This document shows positions 23,671-32,654 of a stretch of DNA of 64,000 nucleotides, piece after piece (the first letter of the stretch is position 1; every line of letters begins with the position of its first letter). A program made the translations under genes and the position numbers. The notes below the pieces were generated by a model, which saw only the letters and a program-made list of their open reading frames with translations, was not told where the DNA came from and made no database searches. Where the stretch lies: NCBI RefSeq assembly GCF_900016645.1, contig NZ_CDGJ01000032.1; one strand, given 5' to 3'. Origin of the DNA: Acididesulfobacillus acetoxydans. Its GTDB lineage: Bacteria; Bacillota; Desulfitobacteriia; Desulfitobacteriales; Desulfitobacteriaceae.

Positions 23671-24810
23671 GTGGATTTCAATCTAAACAGTGACCAGTTG
23701 ATGATGCGCAAAATGGTGCGGGACTTCGTGGAAGAGGAAATCGTTCCTTTGGCTTCCGTCACAGACGAGACCCATGAATTCCCTCTGGCCTCTATTCAAA
23801 AGATGGGCGAACTCGGTTTGATGGGTATTCCCATTCCGGAAGACTACGGCGGAGCGGGGGCCGACTTTCTCTCATACATCATAGCGATCGAGGAAATCGC
23901 GCGGGGATGCGCCTCCACGGCCGTGATTTTGGCAGTCCACACTTCGGTGGGGACCTTTCCCATCCTCTATTTCGGAACGGAGGCGCAGAAGCGTCGTTAC
24001 CTGCCCAAGTTAGCGCGCGGAGAGATGATCGGGGCATTCGCCCTGACGGAGGCCAATTCCGGATCCGACGCCTCCAGTCTGGTCACGACGGCGGAAAAGC
24101 GCGGCGACCACTATGTCTTGAACGGGAGCAAGCGCTTTATCACGAATTCCGGCTATGCCGGCGTCTACACCGTGATGGCTTCGACGGACCGGAGCAAAGG
24201 TCCGCATGGGGTCACGGCTTTCCTGGTGGACAAAGACACCCCTGGATTCAGCGTCGGCAAAGCCGAAAAAAAAATGGGGCTCAATGGTTCGGCCACTTGT
24301 GAATTGATCTTTGAGGACGCACTCGTTCCCGTGGAAAACCGATTGGGAGCGGAAGGGCAGGGCTTTAAGGTGGCCATGTCCCTGCTGGACGGCGGCCGGA
24401 TAGGTATCGGAGCCCAAGCCCTGGGTATCGGCCAGGCGGCTTTTGAAGCGGCCTTGGCCTACGCGCAGGAACGGGTTCAGTTTAAGCAGGCGATCATCAA
24501 CTTTCAGGGTATCCAGTTTATGCTGGCCGACATGGCCACCCAGTTGGAGGCCGCCCGGCTCCTTATCTATCAGGCGGCGGCCCGCCGCCTGGCCGGCCTC
24601 CCCTACAGTAAAGAGGCCTCGATGGCCAAGCTGTTCGCCAGCGACACCGCGGTCAAAGTGACCACGGACGCCGTGCAAATCTTTGGGGGGTACGGTTACA
24701 CCAAAGAATACAAAGTTGAACGTTACATGAGGGACGCCAAAATCACCCAAATCTACGAAGGGACGAACCAGATTCAGAGGATGGTTATAGCTAAACATTT
24801 GCGCAAGTAG
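23671..24810 (+). CDS. short-chain acyl-CoA dehydrogenase (butyryl-CoA dehydrogenase-like)
   Basis: About 379 residues with the three acyl-CoA dehydrogenase domains. Flavin and substrate motifs include FALTEANSGSDASSL, KRFITNSGYAG, and the C-terminal QIFGGYGYTKEYKVERYMRD with the catalytic glutamate region IYEGTNQIQ (Glu in YEGT). It oxidises a short acyl-CoA such as butyryl-CoA to the enoyl-CoA with FAD, normally handing electrons to EtfAB, which is not in this window. AAGGAG sits nine bases before the GTG at 23671; an ATG nine bases upstream of that GTG touches the site. Closely related to the second copy in the same operon. Confidence 0.9.
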   Translation: MDFNLNSDQLMMRKMVRDFVEEEIVPLASVTDETHEFPLASIQKMGELGLMGIPIPEDYGGAGADFLSYIIAIEEIARGCASTAVILAVHTSVGTFPILYFGTEAQKRRYLPKLARGEMIGAFALTEANSGSDASSLVTTAEKRGDHYVLNGSKRFITNSGYAGVYTVMASTDRSKGPHGVTAFLVDKDTPGFSVGKAEKKMGLNGSATCELIFEDALVPVENRLGAEGQGFKVAMSLLDGGRIGIGAQALGIGQAAFEAALAYAQERVQFKQAIINFQGIQFMLADMATQLEAARLLIYQAAARRLAGLPYSKEASMAKLFASDTAVKVTTDAVQIFGGYGYTKEYKVERYMRDAKITQIYEGTNQIQRMVIAKHLRK

Positions 24811-24968
24811 CGCCGCTTCGTGCCGAAGTGAGGATGCGGTGCCGGCAACTGCCTTGCCAAACCTTTAAACGACAAAGGGGGAGGGGGTTTGCCAAGGACT
24901 TGCGGCCAAGGCGACGGGTGGTGTTCCGTGGATATGAACTTTGTTAAGGTGAGAGGAGAGAAAAACAA

Positions 24969-25808
24969 ATGAAAACGATTATGGTGGTCGGAGCCGGCCA
25001 GATGGGCTCAGGCATTGCGCAAGTGGCTGCTCAGGCCGGTTATGCCGTGATTTTGAACGATATTAAGGATGAGTTTGTTCAACGGGGATTGCAGACGATT
25101 GCCAAAAATCTGAGTCGGAGCGTAGAAAAGGGCAAGATGGAGGCCGCGGAAAAAGAGGCGGTTTTGAGCCGCTTGAAGCCCTCTGTGGCGCTGGAAGACG
25201 CGGCCGCAGCGGACCTGGTCATTGAAGCGGCGGTGGAAAATATGGCGATCAAGGCTGAGATCTTCAAGCAGTTGGACGCAGTTTGCCCCGAAGCCACGAT
25301 TCTCGCGACCAACACTTCCTCTTTGCCGATTACGGAAGTGGCGGCCGTGACTAAGCGGCCGGAAAAAGTCATAGGCATGCACTTTATGAATCCGGTACCG
25401 GTGATGAAGCTGGTCGAGGTCATCCGGGGGCTGGCGACCGATGACGCGGTGTATGGGGAAATTGAGGCTTTGAGCCGCAAGATGGGCAAGACCCCGGTCG
25501 AGGTCAATGATGCGCCGGGCTTTGTCGCCAACCGCATTCTCATTCCCATGATTAACGAAGCTGTTTGGACCCTTTATGAAGGGATTGCCGGTATCGAAGA
25601 GATCGACCAGGTGATGAAACTGGGCATGAACCATCCGATGGGTCCGTTGACCCTGGCGGACCTGATCGGCCTGGACACGGTGCTGGCCATTTGCGAGGTA
25701 CTGCACGAGGGTATGGGTGACAAATACCGTCCCTGTCCTCTGCTGCGTAAGTATGTCAAAGCGGGTTGGCTGGGCCGGAAGACCGGCCGGGGCTTCTATC
25801 AATATTAG
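24969..25808 (+). CDS. hbd: 3-hydroxybutyryl-CoA dehydrogenase
   Basis: A 279-residue single-domain 3-hydroxyacyl-CoA dehydrogenase. The N-terminal Rossmann motif is VVGAGQMGSGIAQVAAQAGY, the family signature is HFMNPVPVMKLVEVI with catalytic His and Glu, and NDAPGFVANRILIPMINEA follows. The C-terminal helical domain ends in GRKTGRGFYQY. It interconverts acetoacetyl-CoA and 3-hydroxybutyryl-CoA with NAD(P)H. The ATG follows GAGAGGAGAG. Third gene of the operon. A crotonase gene, the expected neighbour, is absent. Confidence 0.95.
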   Translation: MKTIMVVGAGQMGSGIAQVAAQAGYAVILNDIKDEFVQRGLQTIAKNLSRSVEKGKMEAAEKEAVLSRLKPSVALEDAAAADLVIEAAVENMAIKAEIFKQLDAVCPEATILATNTSSLPITEVAAVTKRPEKVIGMHFMNPVPVMKLVEVIRGLATDDAVYGEIEALSRKMGKTPVEVNDAPGFVANRILIPMINEAVWTLYEGIAGIEEIDQVMKLGMNHPMGPLTLADLIGLDTVLAICEVLHEGMGDKYRPCPLLRKYVKAGWLGRKTGRGFYQY

Positions 25809-25972
25809 GGATGGAGTCAGGAGGGACCGCGCGAAGGACTTCAGAGCGAATTATCTATAAAGGAAAGAACAGTGGGAAGCATTTCAGGTCGGGTTAGGTT
25901 AAGAGCCGTGCGAACAATTCAGGACGAATTACAGGACGGATTGCAGAAAGGATCGCAGGAAGGAGTACAGGG
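25809..25972 (+). repeat. leader with degenerate GGACGGATT-type repeats
   Basis: Before the CoA-transferase gene the bases at about 25918-25970 repeat a 12-14 base motif (CAGGACGAATTA, CAGGACGGATTG, CAGAAAGGATCG, CAGGAAGGAGTA), each resembling a ribosome site. Part of the purine-rich leader theme in this window. Confidence 0.5.
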
Positions 25973-27271
25973 ATGGCCGATGTCAAAGAACTTTATCGAC
26001 GGAAAAGGATGAGCGCGGAAGAGGCGATCAAGCTTATTCAGGACGGGGATTACATTTCTATTCCCGTGGGTGTGGGGGAGCCCCCGGCCCTTCTGACTGC
26101 CCTGTCGGATCATCGCCGGGAGTACCGGGATGTTAAGGTGATGCAGATTCTTCCTATCCGCAAATACGGCTACTATGATCCGGAGACTGTGGAAAACGTA
26201 CGCCATTTAGGCTTTTTCTTGGGGGGGCCTTCCCGTTCGGGCATCGGGGATGGCTGGGTGGACGTCATCCCCAACTATTTCTACGAACTCCCCCAACTCA
26301 TCCGGGAAGGTTCAATTCCGGTAGACGTCGTTATGGCTATGGCTTCGCCGATGAACAAGCATGGGTACTTTTCCATCAGCTTGGGAACGGATTATACCAT
26401 GGCCGGGATTGAGAAGGCTCGGGCTTTGATTCTGGAAGTAAACCCCAATGTTCCTTTCACCTGCGGCGACTGCTGGGTGCACATTTCCCAGGTAGCCGGA
26501 TTGATGGAAACGGAGGAGGAACTGCTGGAAGTGGGTTTGCCTAAAATCGGGGCAGTGGAGGAGAACATCGGCAAACAGGTCGCGGAGCTCATTGAGGACG
26601 GTTCGACCTTGCAGATTGGCTATGGGGCCATTCCGGATGCGGTGGTCATGCAGTTGAAGGACAAGCACGATTTAGGGATTCATACGGAGATGGTCGGAGA
26701 CGGAATCTTGACCCTGGTGGAGAGCGGGGTGGTTACGAACCGTAAAAAGAATTATCATCCCGGCAAGATGCTGGCTACTTTTGCCCTCGGGTCACGGCGG
26801 CTCTACCGCTTCATGGACCTAAATCCCGCTCTGGAAATGCATCCGGTGAATTTCACCAATGATCCCATGCTGGCGGGCCAAAATGATAAGCTGGTTTCCA
26901 TCAATGGTTCGATTGAGGTGGATTTTATGGGTCAGTGCAACTCTGAATCCATTGGTCCGCTTCCGTACAGCGGGACGGGTGGCCAGGCGGACTTTGTCCG
27001 GGCAGCTAACCGGTCCCGGGGAGGGAAGTCGTTTATCGTCCTGCCTTCGACTGCGAAAAAAGGCAGCATCAGCCGGATTGTGCCTTCCCTGACACCCGGT
27101 GCCGCTGTGACGACCGGCAAAAATGACGTTAACTATGTAGTGACCGAATACGGAGTGGCCAAGCTGAGGGGAAAGAGTTTGAAACAAAGGGCGGAAGCCC
27201 TGATTGGGATTGCCCACCCGGATTTCAGGGAGGATTTGAGAAAAGCGGCTCGCAAGCTGCATTTGCTCTAG
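25973..27271 (+). CDS. acetyl-CoA hydrolase/transferase family CoA-transferase
   Basis: A 432-residue single-chain CoA-transferase of the Cat1/AbfT/AarC family. It has the catalytic glutamate in LGIHTEMVGDGI (about residue 242), the CoA-binding GPLPYSGTGGQADFVRAANR segment and a C-terminal VVTEYGVAKLRGKSLKQRA. Members move CoA between acetate and butyryl-, 4-hydroxybutyryl- or succinyl-CoA. With thiolase, hydroxybutyryl-CoA dehydrogenase and two acyl-CoA dehydrogenases alongside, activation of butyrate or a similar fatty acid with acetyl-CoA, or the reverse, is the likely task. AAGGAGT precedes the ATG. Confidence 0.88.
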   Translation: MADVKELYRRKRMSAEEAIKLIQDGDYISIPVGVGEPPALLTALSDHRREYRDVKVMQILPIRKYGYYDPETVENVRHLGFFLGGPSRSGIGDGWVDVIPNYFYELPQLIREGSIPVDVVMAMASPMNKHGYFSISLGTDYTMAGIEKARALILEVNPNVPFTCGDCWVHISQVAGLMETEEELLEVGLPKIGAVEENIGKQVAELIEDGSTLQIGYGAIPDAVVMQLKDKHDLGIHTEMVGDGILTLVESGVVTNRKKNYHPGKMLATFALGSRRLYRFMDLNPALEMHPVNFTNDPMLAGQNDKLVSINGSIEVDFMGQCNSESIGPLPYSGTGGQADFVRAANRSRGGKSFIVLPSTAKKGSISRIVPSLTPGAAVTTGKNDVNYVVTEYGVAKLRGKSLKQRAEALIGIAHPDFREDLRKAARKLHLL

Positions 27272-27314
27272 AGCAGACCGAACTCTCATGAAAGTAAATG
27301 AAGGAGTGTTGACC

Positions 27315-28457
27315 GTGATTTTTGATTTAACGGAAGACCACATCATGATGCGCAAGATGGTACGCGACTTTGCCGAGAAGGAATGCGGGCCGGGTGCGGG
27401 CGAGAGGGATGAGAAGGAAGAATTCCCCCGCGAGATTTGGGATAAGCTGGCGGAATTGGGCCTGGCCGGCATTACTTTTCCCGAGGAATACGGAGGCGTC
27501 GGAGCTGACTACATTTCCTACGCCATCGCAGTGGAAGAGCTCTCCCGGGTGGACGCTTCCGTGGGCGTGACGGTCTCGGCCCATTCCAGTCTGGGTGCTA
27601 ACCCGATCAATCTTTTCGGAACGGAAGAACAGAAGCGGAAATATCTGGTCCCCCTGGCCAAAGGAGAGAAGATGGGAGCCTTGGGCCTGACTGAGCCGAT
27701 GGCGGGCTCGGACGCTTCCGGAACCCGGACCACGGCGGTGCGTGAGGGCGGGGATTATATCATTAACGGCTCCAAGATTTTTATTACCAACGGCCACGAG
27801 GCAGATATTTATATCGTTATTGCCCAGATGGACAAGAGCAAAGGAAACAAAGGAATTGCCGCTTTCATTCTGGAAAAGGGCATGCCCGGTTTTACTTTCG
27901 GTAAGAAAGAGCAAAAGATGGGGATTCGCTCCTCTGCCACCTACGAACTGGTTTTTGACAATGTCCGCGTCCCGGCTGAAAACCTGCTGGGGCAGGAAGG
28001 TCAGGGCTTCAAGATCGCCATGATCACTTTGGATTACGGGCGCATCGGCATCGCGTCCCAAGCTTTGGGAATTGCCCAGGGGGCTTACGAACAGGCCTTG
28101 AAGTACGCCAAAGAACGGGTTCAGTTTGGCAAGACACTCGCTCAGTTCCAGATCAATCAGTTTAAGCTGGCGGACATGGCCACGCAGATTGAAGCGGCCC
28201 GCCTTCTCGTCTATCAGGCGGCTTACCTGGCTTCTCAGCACAAGCCGGTCTCCAAGGCTTCGGCCATGGCCAAGCTGCATGCCTCTGAAACTGCCATGTG
28301 GGTGACGACGCAAGCGGTGCAAATTCACGGAGGCTACGGCTATATCCGGGAGTATCCGGTGGAACGGATGATGCGGGATGCCAAAATTACCGAGATTTAT
28401 GAGGGGACGAGCGAAGTGCAGCGTATCGTGATCAGCAACCATATTTTGCGCGAGTAA
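27315..28457 (+). CDS. acyl-CoA dehydrogenase, second copy
   Basis: About 380 residues and strikingly similar to the dehydrogenase at 23671. Conserved blocks are LGLTEPMAGSDASGTRT, GSKIFITNGHEADIY, KMGIRSSATYELVF and QIHGGYGYIREYPVERMMRD, with the catalytic glutamate region EIYEGTSEVQ. It begins at GTG eight bases after AAGGAG, matching the GTG start of the first copy. The closer match to canonical butyryl-CoA dehydrogenases suggests a C4 substrate, with the first copy perhaps serving another chain length or a branched acyl-CoA. Needs an electron acceptor (Etf) from elsewhere. Confidence 0.92.
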   Translation: MIFDLTEDHIMMRKMVRDFAEKECGPGAGERDEKEEFPREIWDKLAELGLAGITFPEEYGGVGADYISYAIAVEELSRVDASVGVTVSAHSSLGANPINLFGTEEQKRKYLVPLAKGEKMGALGLTEPMAGSDASGTRTTAVREGGDYIINGSKIFITNGHEADIYIVIAQMDKSKGNKGIAAFILEKGMPGFTFGKKEQKMGIRSSATYELVFDNVRVPAENLLGQEGQGFKIAMITLDYGRIGIASQALGIAQGAYEQALKYAKERVQFGKTLAQFQINQFKLADMATQIEAARLLVYQAAYLASQHKPVSKASAMAKLHASETAMWVTTQAVQIHGGYGYIREYPVERMMRDAKITEIYEGTSEVQRIVISNHILRE

Positions 28458-28513
28458 GGTTCTCCCTTCCCGAAAGCCGCACGCAGTCATAGAATGTCCC
28501 AACGGCTGAGGAT

Positions 28514-28543
28514 GAGTTTCGCCGAAGCCGCTTATCCCAAAAT
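28514..28543. repeat. fragment of the mini-element interior
   Basis: AGTTTCGCCGAAGCCGC followed by TTATCCCAAAAT is nearly identical to 45776-45804 inside the palindrome-bounded mini-element. It sits just before the second thiolase. Confidence 0.5.
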
Positions 28544-28567
28544 GATACCAAACGGAGGAAAACAGAG

Positions 28568-29746
28568 ATGAACGAAGTTGTCATAGTCAGTGCGGTTCGC
28601 ACTCCCGTCGGTTCCTTTGGCGGCGCTCTGAGCCAGGTATCGGCGCCGGACCTGGGGGCACTGACCATCCGGGAAAGCATCAGAAGGGCCGGCATCACCC
28701 CCGAAGAGGTGGATGAAGTGATCATGGGCAATGTGCTGAGCGCTGGTCTGGGGCAAAACCCGGCCCGGCAGGCCGCTATGAAAGCGGGCATTCCGCAGGA
28801 AGTCCCTTCGTGGACGGTGAGTAAGGTGTGCGGTTCAGGCCTGAAAGCTGTTGTCTGTGCGGCTCAGGCCATATTAGCCGGAGACGCCGAGATCATTGTC
28901 GCCGGGGGAATGGAAAGCATGTCCCTGGCGGCCTATGCTTTGCCTAAGGCCCGTACCGGTTACCGTATGGGAAATGCCACGGTTGTGGATACAATGATTA
29001 TCGACGGTCTGACCGATGCTTTCCACAACATCCACATGGGCCTGACCGCCGAAAACATCGCGGAAAAATTCGGCATATCACGGCAGGAACAGGATGAATT
29101 TTCCGTCCGCAGCCAGAACAGGGCCGAGAAAGCGATTAAAGAGGGCAAGTTCGCCGAGGAGATTGTTCCGGTGGTCATCCCGCAAAAGAAAGGGGATCCC
29201 GTCGTCTTCAGCCAGGATGAATTTCCTCGCTTCGGCACGAGTGTGGAGACCCTGGACAAGTTGCGCCCGGCCTTTAAAAAGGACGGTACGGTTACCGCCG
29301 GGAATGCTTCGGGGATCAATGACGGGGCCGCGGCAGTCGTGGTCATGAGTGCCGCCAAAGCGGAGGCCCTGGGGGTCAGACCTTTGGTTAAAATCACATC
29401 CTGGGCTTCCGCCGGGGTGGATCCCCTGATTATGGGCACCGGGCCGATCCCGGCGACCCGTAAAGCCTTAGCCAAAGCGGGTTTGAAAATCGAAGATATA
29501 GACGTGGTGGAGGCCAATGAGGCTTTCGCGGCTCAGGCTCTCGAGGTGGCGAAAGAGCTTAACCTGGATATGGAGAAGACTAATCTCAACGGGGGAGCCG
29601 TGGCCCTCGGCCATCCGATCGGTGCATCCGGGGCGCGCATTCTGGTGACTTTACTCTACGAAATGGGCCGCCGGAAGGCCCGCAGGGGTCTGGCTACCCT
29701 CTGTATCGGCGGTGGCCAAGGAATCAGTATGGTTGTGGAGCGCTGA
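28568..29746 (+). CDS. acetyl-CoA acetyltransferase (thiolase), second copy
   Basis: A 392-residue thiolase with the canonical triad: SKVCGSGLKAV (active Cys about 88), ALGHPIGASGARIL, and C-terminal TLCIGGGQGISMVVE, closer to the consensus than the first copy. It probably performs the acetoacetyl-CoA cleavage or condensation step, leaving the first thiolase for the same or another chain length. GGAGG lies eight bases before the ATG. Last gene of the sigma-54 operon, followed by a terminator. Confidence 0.95.
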   Translation: MNEVVIVSAVRTPVGSFGGALSQVSAPDLGALTIRESIRRAGITPEEVDEVIMGNVLSAGLGQNPARQAAMKAGIPQEVPSWTVSKVCGSGLKAVVCAAQAILAGDAEIIVAGGMESMSLAAYALPKARTGYRMGNATVVDTMIIDGLTDAFHNIHMGLTAENIAEKFGISRQEQDEFSVRSQNRAEKAIKEGKFAEEIVPVVIPQKKGDPVVFSQDEFPRFGTSVETLDKLRPAFKKDGTVTAGNASGINDGAAAVVVMSAAKAEALGVRPLVKITSWASAGVDPLIMGTGPIPATRKALAKAGLKIEDIDVVEANEAFAAQALEVAKELNLDMEKTNLNGGAVALGHPIGASGARILVTLLYEMGRRKARRGLATLCIGGGQGISMVVER

Positions 29747-29759
29747 GGCGGTTATCGAT

Positions 29760-29784
29760 GTTCAGCTTAAGCTGAACGAGTTCA
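29760..29784 (-). repeat. mini-element end hairpin (solo)
   Basis: GTTCAGCT, TA, AGCTGAAC followed by GAGTTCACT. It matches the hairpin end of the palindrome-bounded elements at 3907-3929, 45716-45738 and 48902-48919. No second end is recognised nearby. Confidence 0.55.
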
Positions 29785-29871
29785 CTCCGCTTACCCGGGA
29801 AGCAGCGGACCCGGGAAGCGGATGCGGCGGCCGGGGGAACCGGTTTAGGCATCCGTGGCGACAAGCGAAGG

Positions 29872-29918
29872 CCCGGTCGGGAAGCACGCGGTGTTTTCCG
29901 GCCGGGACTTTTTTTAGC
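29872..29918 (+). terminator. intrinsic terminator of the acyl-CoA operon
   Basis: CCCGGTCGGGAA pairs with TTCCGGCCGGG (one bulge) and runs into a tract of seven or more T. Confidence 0.7.
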
Positions 29919-29920
29919 TA

Positions 29921-30018
29921 ATCAGAAAGTATAAGTCTGAGGGCACATAAGAAAACTGGCGTTGTCGCCTTGATTCAACCGATCGCTCGTTTGAGCGATC
30001 GCGCCGGCTGAGTTTCCG
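29921..30018. repeat. dispersed hairpin repeat, copy 2
   Basis: Begins ATCAGAAAGTATAA and contains AGAAAACT, then GCCTTGATTCAACCGATCGC and the CGATCGCTC/GAGCGATCG stem, then GAGTTTCC. Same order and near-identical to 19538-19640, again immediately after a terminator T-run. Confidence 0.65.
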
Positions 30019-30041
30019 CGGGACCCATCGGAAGGGTGGGT

Positions 30042-31259
30042 TCAGCGCTTGATGTGACCTGTCGAGCGCAAAATCTGACCGGGTTCGGGGCTGGCTTCCA
30101 GGCCGGAGCCGCGGCCGCGCGTGAGGCCGGGTTCTTGGGCGGGCACGGGGTCACCGGCAAGTGCCTGCCGGTAAAATTGCAGCAACTGTTCCGCGGGTCT
30201 CTCCCAGCCAAACTCGGCCGCCGTGGCCCGGGCCCGGCCGCCCATGTCCCGGCGCACCTGTTGATCCCGCAAGTCTTCGACCGCTTGCTCCAGGCTTTCG
30301 GCTTGGGCCGGGTTGTAGAGCAAGCCGTTTATTGCAGGGGCGATCTGTTCCCGGGCGGGACCGCTGTCCGCGGCGATCACCGGCAGACCGGAAGCCATGG
30401 CTTCTAAAATGACGAGGCCCAAAGTGTCGGTCAAGGAAGGGAAGAGGAAAATATCCGAGGAGGCATAAGCTTTCGCCAGGTCTTCGCCATGGAGAAAACC
30501 TGTGAAAACGGTCTGTGTACCTTGGAAATGCTTCTCCAAAGCCTGGCGGTGGGGCCCGTCACCGACGAGGGCTAAGCAGAAATCTGCGGATTTGGTCAAA
30601 AGCGGGCGGATTCCTTCAATACCTTTTTCTGGAGCCAGGCGGCCGACGTAAAGGAGCAGAAGTTTTTCCGGATGCCCGTTGCTGAGGCGTTCTCGCCAGG
30701 AGTTTTCGCGGTGGCTCGGGTGAAAACGGTCCAAGGCGACGCCGCGCGACCAAACGTGTACATTGCGGAATCCGCGCTCGGTTAAAGCGTTTTGGACAGC
30801 CCGGGAGGTGCAAAGATTGAGCCGGGCCTGATTGTGCAGGAGTTGGAGATATTTCCAAGTCAAGGGCTGAAGAAACGACAAGTGGTAGAATTTCATATAT
30901 TGGGCGATATTGGTATGATAGGAGGCCACAAGCGGCAGCCTCAAGCGCCTGCTGTAGTAGACGCCCGCTAATCCCAAGAAAGCCGGGTTCACCGCGTGAA
31001 CTAAGTCCGGCTGAAATTCCCGCAGGTATTTTTTGACTTTCGCTGTGGGCAGAGAAAATTTACGGTCGGGATAGAAGAAAAAGCTTCGGGCAGGAACCCC
31101 CGCCACCTTGGCGCCCATGTATTCTTGCTCTCCCAGGTCGGGTGCGATCACCAGGACTTCGTGCCCGTTGCGCCGCAGCCAGCGTATAGAGGCACAAAGG
31201 CGGGTGACGACGCCGTCTGTGGAAGGAAGAAAGGTTTCAGTAATAATTGCTATTTTCAT
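30042..31259 (-). CDS. sqdX: GT4 glycosyltransferase (SqdX-like sulfoquinovosyltransferase)
   Basis: About 405 residues in the GT-B fold. The N-terminus KIAIITETFLPSTDGVVTRL is typical of the SqdX/SQD2 and mannosyltransferase branch. The donor-binding half has LLYVGRLAPEKGIEG and the EX7E-type region SLTDTLGLVILEAMASGLPV. Placed 90 bases downstream of UDP-sulfoquinovose synthase on the same strand, it most likely transfers sulfoquinovose to diacylglycerol at the cytoplasmic membrane. Related enzymes transfer glucose or mannose, so the role is inferred from context. The ATG 25 codons into the open frame is preferred because it begins the conserved fold, although no strong ribosome site precedes it. 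Confidence 0.8.
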   Translation of the reverse strand: MKIAIITETFLPSTDGVVTRLCASIRWLRRNGHEVLVIAPDLGEQEYMGAKVAGVPARSFFFYPDRKFSLPTAKVKKYLREFQPDLVHAVNPAFLGLAGVYYSRRLRLPLVASYHTNIAQYMKFYHLSFLQPLTWKYLQLLHNQARLNLCTSRAVQNALTERGFRNVHVWSRGVALDRFHPSHRENSWRERLSNGHPEKLLLLYVGRLAPEKGIEGIRPLLTKSADFCLALVGDGPHRQALEKHFQGTQTVFTGFLHGEDLAKAYASSDIFLFPSLTDTLGLVILEAMASGLPVIAADSGPAREQIAPAINGLLYNPAQAESLEQAVEDLRDQQVRRDMGGRARATAAEFGWERPAEQLLQFYRQALAGDPVPAQEPGLTRGRGSGLEASPEPGQILRSTGHIKR

Positions 31260-31349
31260 ATTTACTGGGGGCCCGGACAAGGCAAACTTTGACTCGCGGC
31301 GGCCAGGCCCGTCTCTCCTTTTTCTCAAGCGCAAGGTTTACAAGTCGTA

Positions 31350-32498
31350 TTACTTCCAGGTGACCTTGGGCAGGACATTTGCCTCGATCAGCCGATGTTT
31401 GTGCTGCAGAACGGCCAGGAAAATGCCCCTCAGCACCTGTTCCGTCAGCAAATGCGGTACCAGGCCCAAATCCGAGAGCTTGCTGTGGGTGGCCCGGTAA
31501 TAGTGAGTCTCCTTTTCCACCCGCGGGTTTTCCAGGTGAACGATGTGGGTATCAAAGCCTTCGTTCCCGGCGACGGTCTGCACTTTATGGGCTAGGTCGA
31601 GAACGGAGAATTCCTCCGTGAACTGGTTGAAGACACGAAATTCGCCGCGTTCGGCCGGATTTGCGGCGGCGATTTCGATGCAACGGACGGTATCCATGAT
31701 GTTGAGGAAGCCCCGAGTCTGTCCCCCGCCGCCGTAAACCGTCAAGTCATGGCCGACCGCCGCCTGGATCAGAAAACGGTTTAAAACCGTCCCAAAGACC
31801 GCGTCATAGTCCAAACGGTTGAGCAAGACGGGATCCATTAACGTTTCCTCGGTGTGGAGTCCGTAGACCACACCCTGGTTCAGATCGGTGGCTCGCAACC
31901 CCCAGGTTTTACAGGCGAACATGATATTGTGGCTGTCATGGACTTTGGACAGGTGATAAAACGATCCGGGTTGTTTGGGATAAGGCAAGATATCTTCGCG
32001 TCCCTTGTGGTTGATTTTCAGGTAACCTTCTTCGATGTCGATATTGGGTGTGCCGTATTCGCCCATCGTTCCCAGCTTAATCAGGTGACAGTCCGGAGCG
32101 ATTTCTTTCAGCGCAAACAGGACATTCAAGGTTCCCACGACATTATTGACCTGAGTAAAAACCGCGTGTTCGCGGTCGATCATGGAATAGGGAGCCGAAC
32201 GCTGCTCGGCAAAATGGACAAAAGCTTCGGGGCGAGTCTGGATCAGGACTTCACGCAAAAAATCATAATGATTCAGATCCCCTATGTAGGTTTTGATTCG
32301 GTGGCTTGTAAGTTGCTGCCAGCGAGTGGTCCGCTCTTGCGGCGAGGCGATGGGTACCAGGGAATTGGAGTGCAATTCCTGATCCCATTTGCGCCTGATC
32401 AAACTGTCGATGATGGTAACTTCATGACCTTGATTGGACAGGTAGAGGGCAGTGGGCCAGCCGCAGAAGCCATCCCCGCCGGCGACTATGATACGCAT
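31350..32498 (-). CDS. sqdB: UDP-sulfoquinovose synthase
   Basis: A 382-residue extended SDR enzyme almost block-for-block like plant SQD1. It has the NAD-binding GGDGFCGWPTALYLSNQGHE, substrate region LIKLGTMGEYGTPNIDIEEG with catalytic Thr, the YXXXK pair in SFYHLSKVHDSHN, and ATDLNQGVVYGLHTEET, RLDYDAVFGTVLNRF and YGGGGQTRGFLNI. It converts UDP-glucose and sulfite to UDP-sulfoquinovose, the head-group donor of the sulfolipid SQDG. The downstream glycosyltransferase completes the pathway. SQDG commonly replaces phospholipid under phosphate limitation, and PHO-box-like repeats lie upstream. Very confident. Confidence 0.95.
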   Translation of the reverse strand: MRIIVAGGDGFCGWPTALYLSNQGHEVTIIDSLIRRKWDQELHSNSLVPIASPQERTTRWQQLTSHRIKTYIGDLNHYDFLREVLIQTRPEAFVHFAEQRSAPYSMIDREHAVFTQVNNVVGTLNVLFALKEIAPDCHLIKLGTMGEYGTPNIDIEEGYLKINHKGREDILPYPKQPGSFYHLSKVHDSHNIMFACKTWGLRATDLNQGVVYGLHTEETLMDPVLLNRLDYDAVFGTVLNRFLIQAAVGHDLTVYGGGGQTRGFLNIMDTVRCIEIAAANPAERGEFRVFNQFTEEFSVLDLAHKVQTVAGNEGFDTHIVHLENPRVEKETHYYRATHSKLSDLGLVPHLLTEQVLRGIFLAVLQHKHRLIEANVLPKVTWK

Positions 32499-32654
32499 GC
32501 CTTATTCCCCTTCTTGCTCTTGATTTACGATATTCCCCGAACCCGTAAGTAATATTCTTGTACCGGGAGTTTGCCGCTTTCACTTTGTGATAACCCTGTG
32601 GAGCTTGCGGTAGGGTATGTGTGACGGAAATATCCGCTTATACCCAAGATATAA

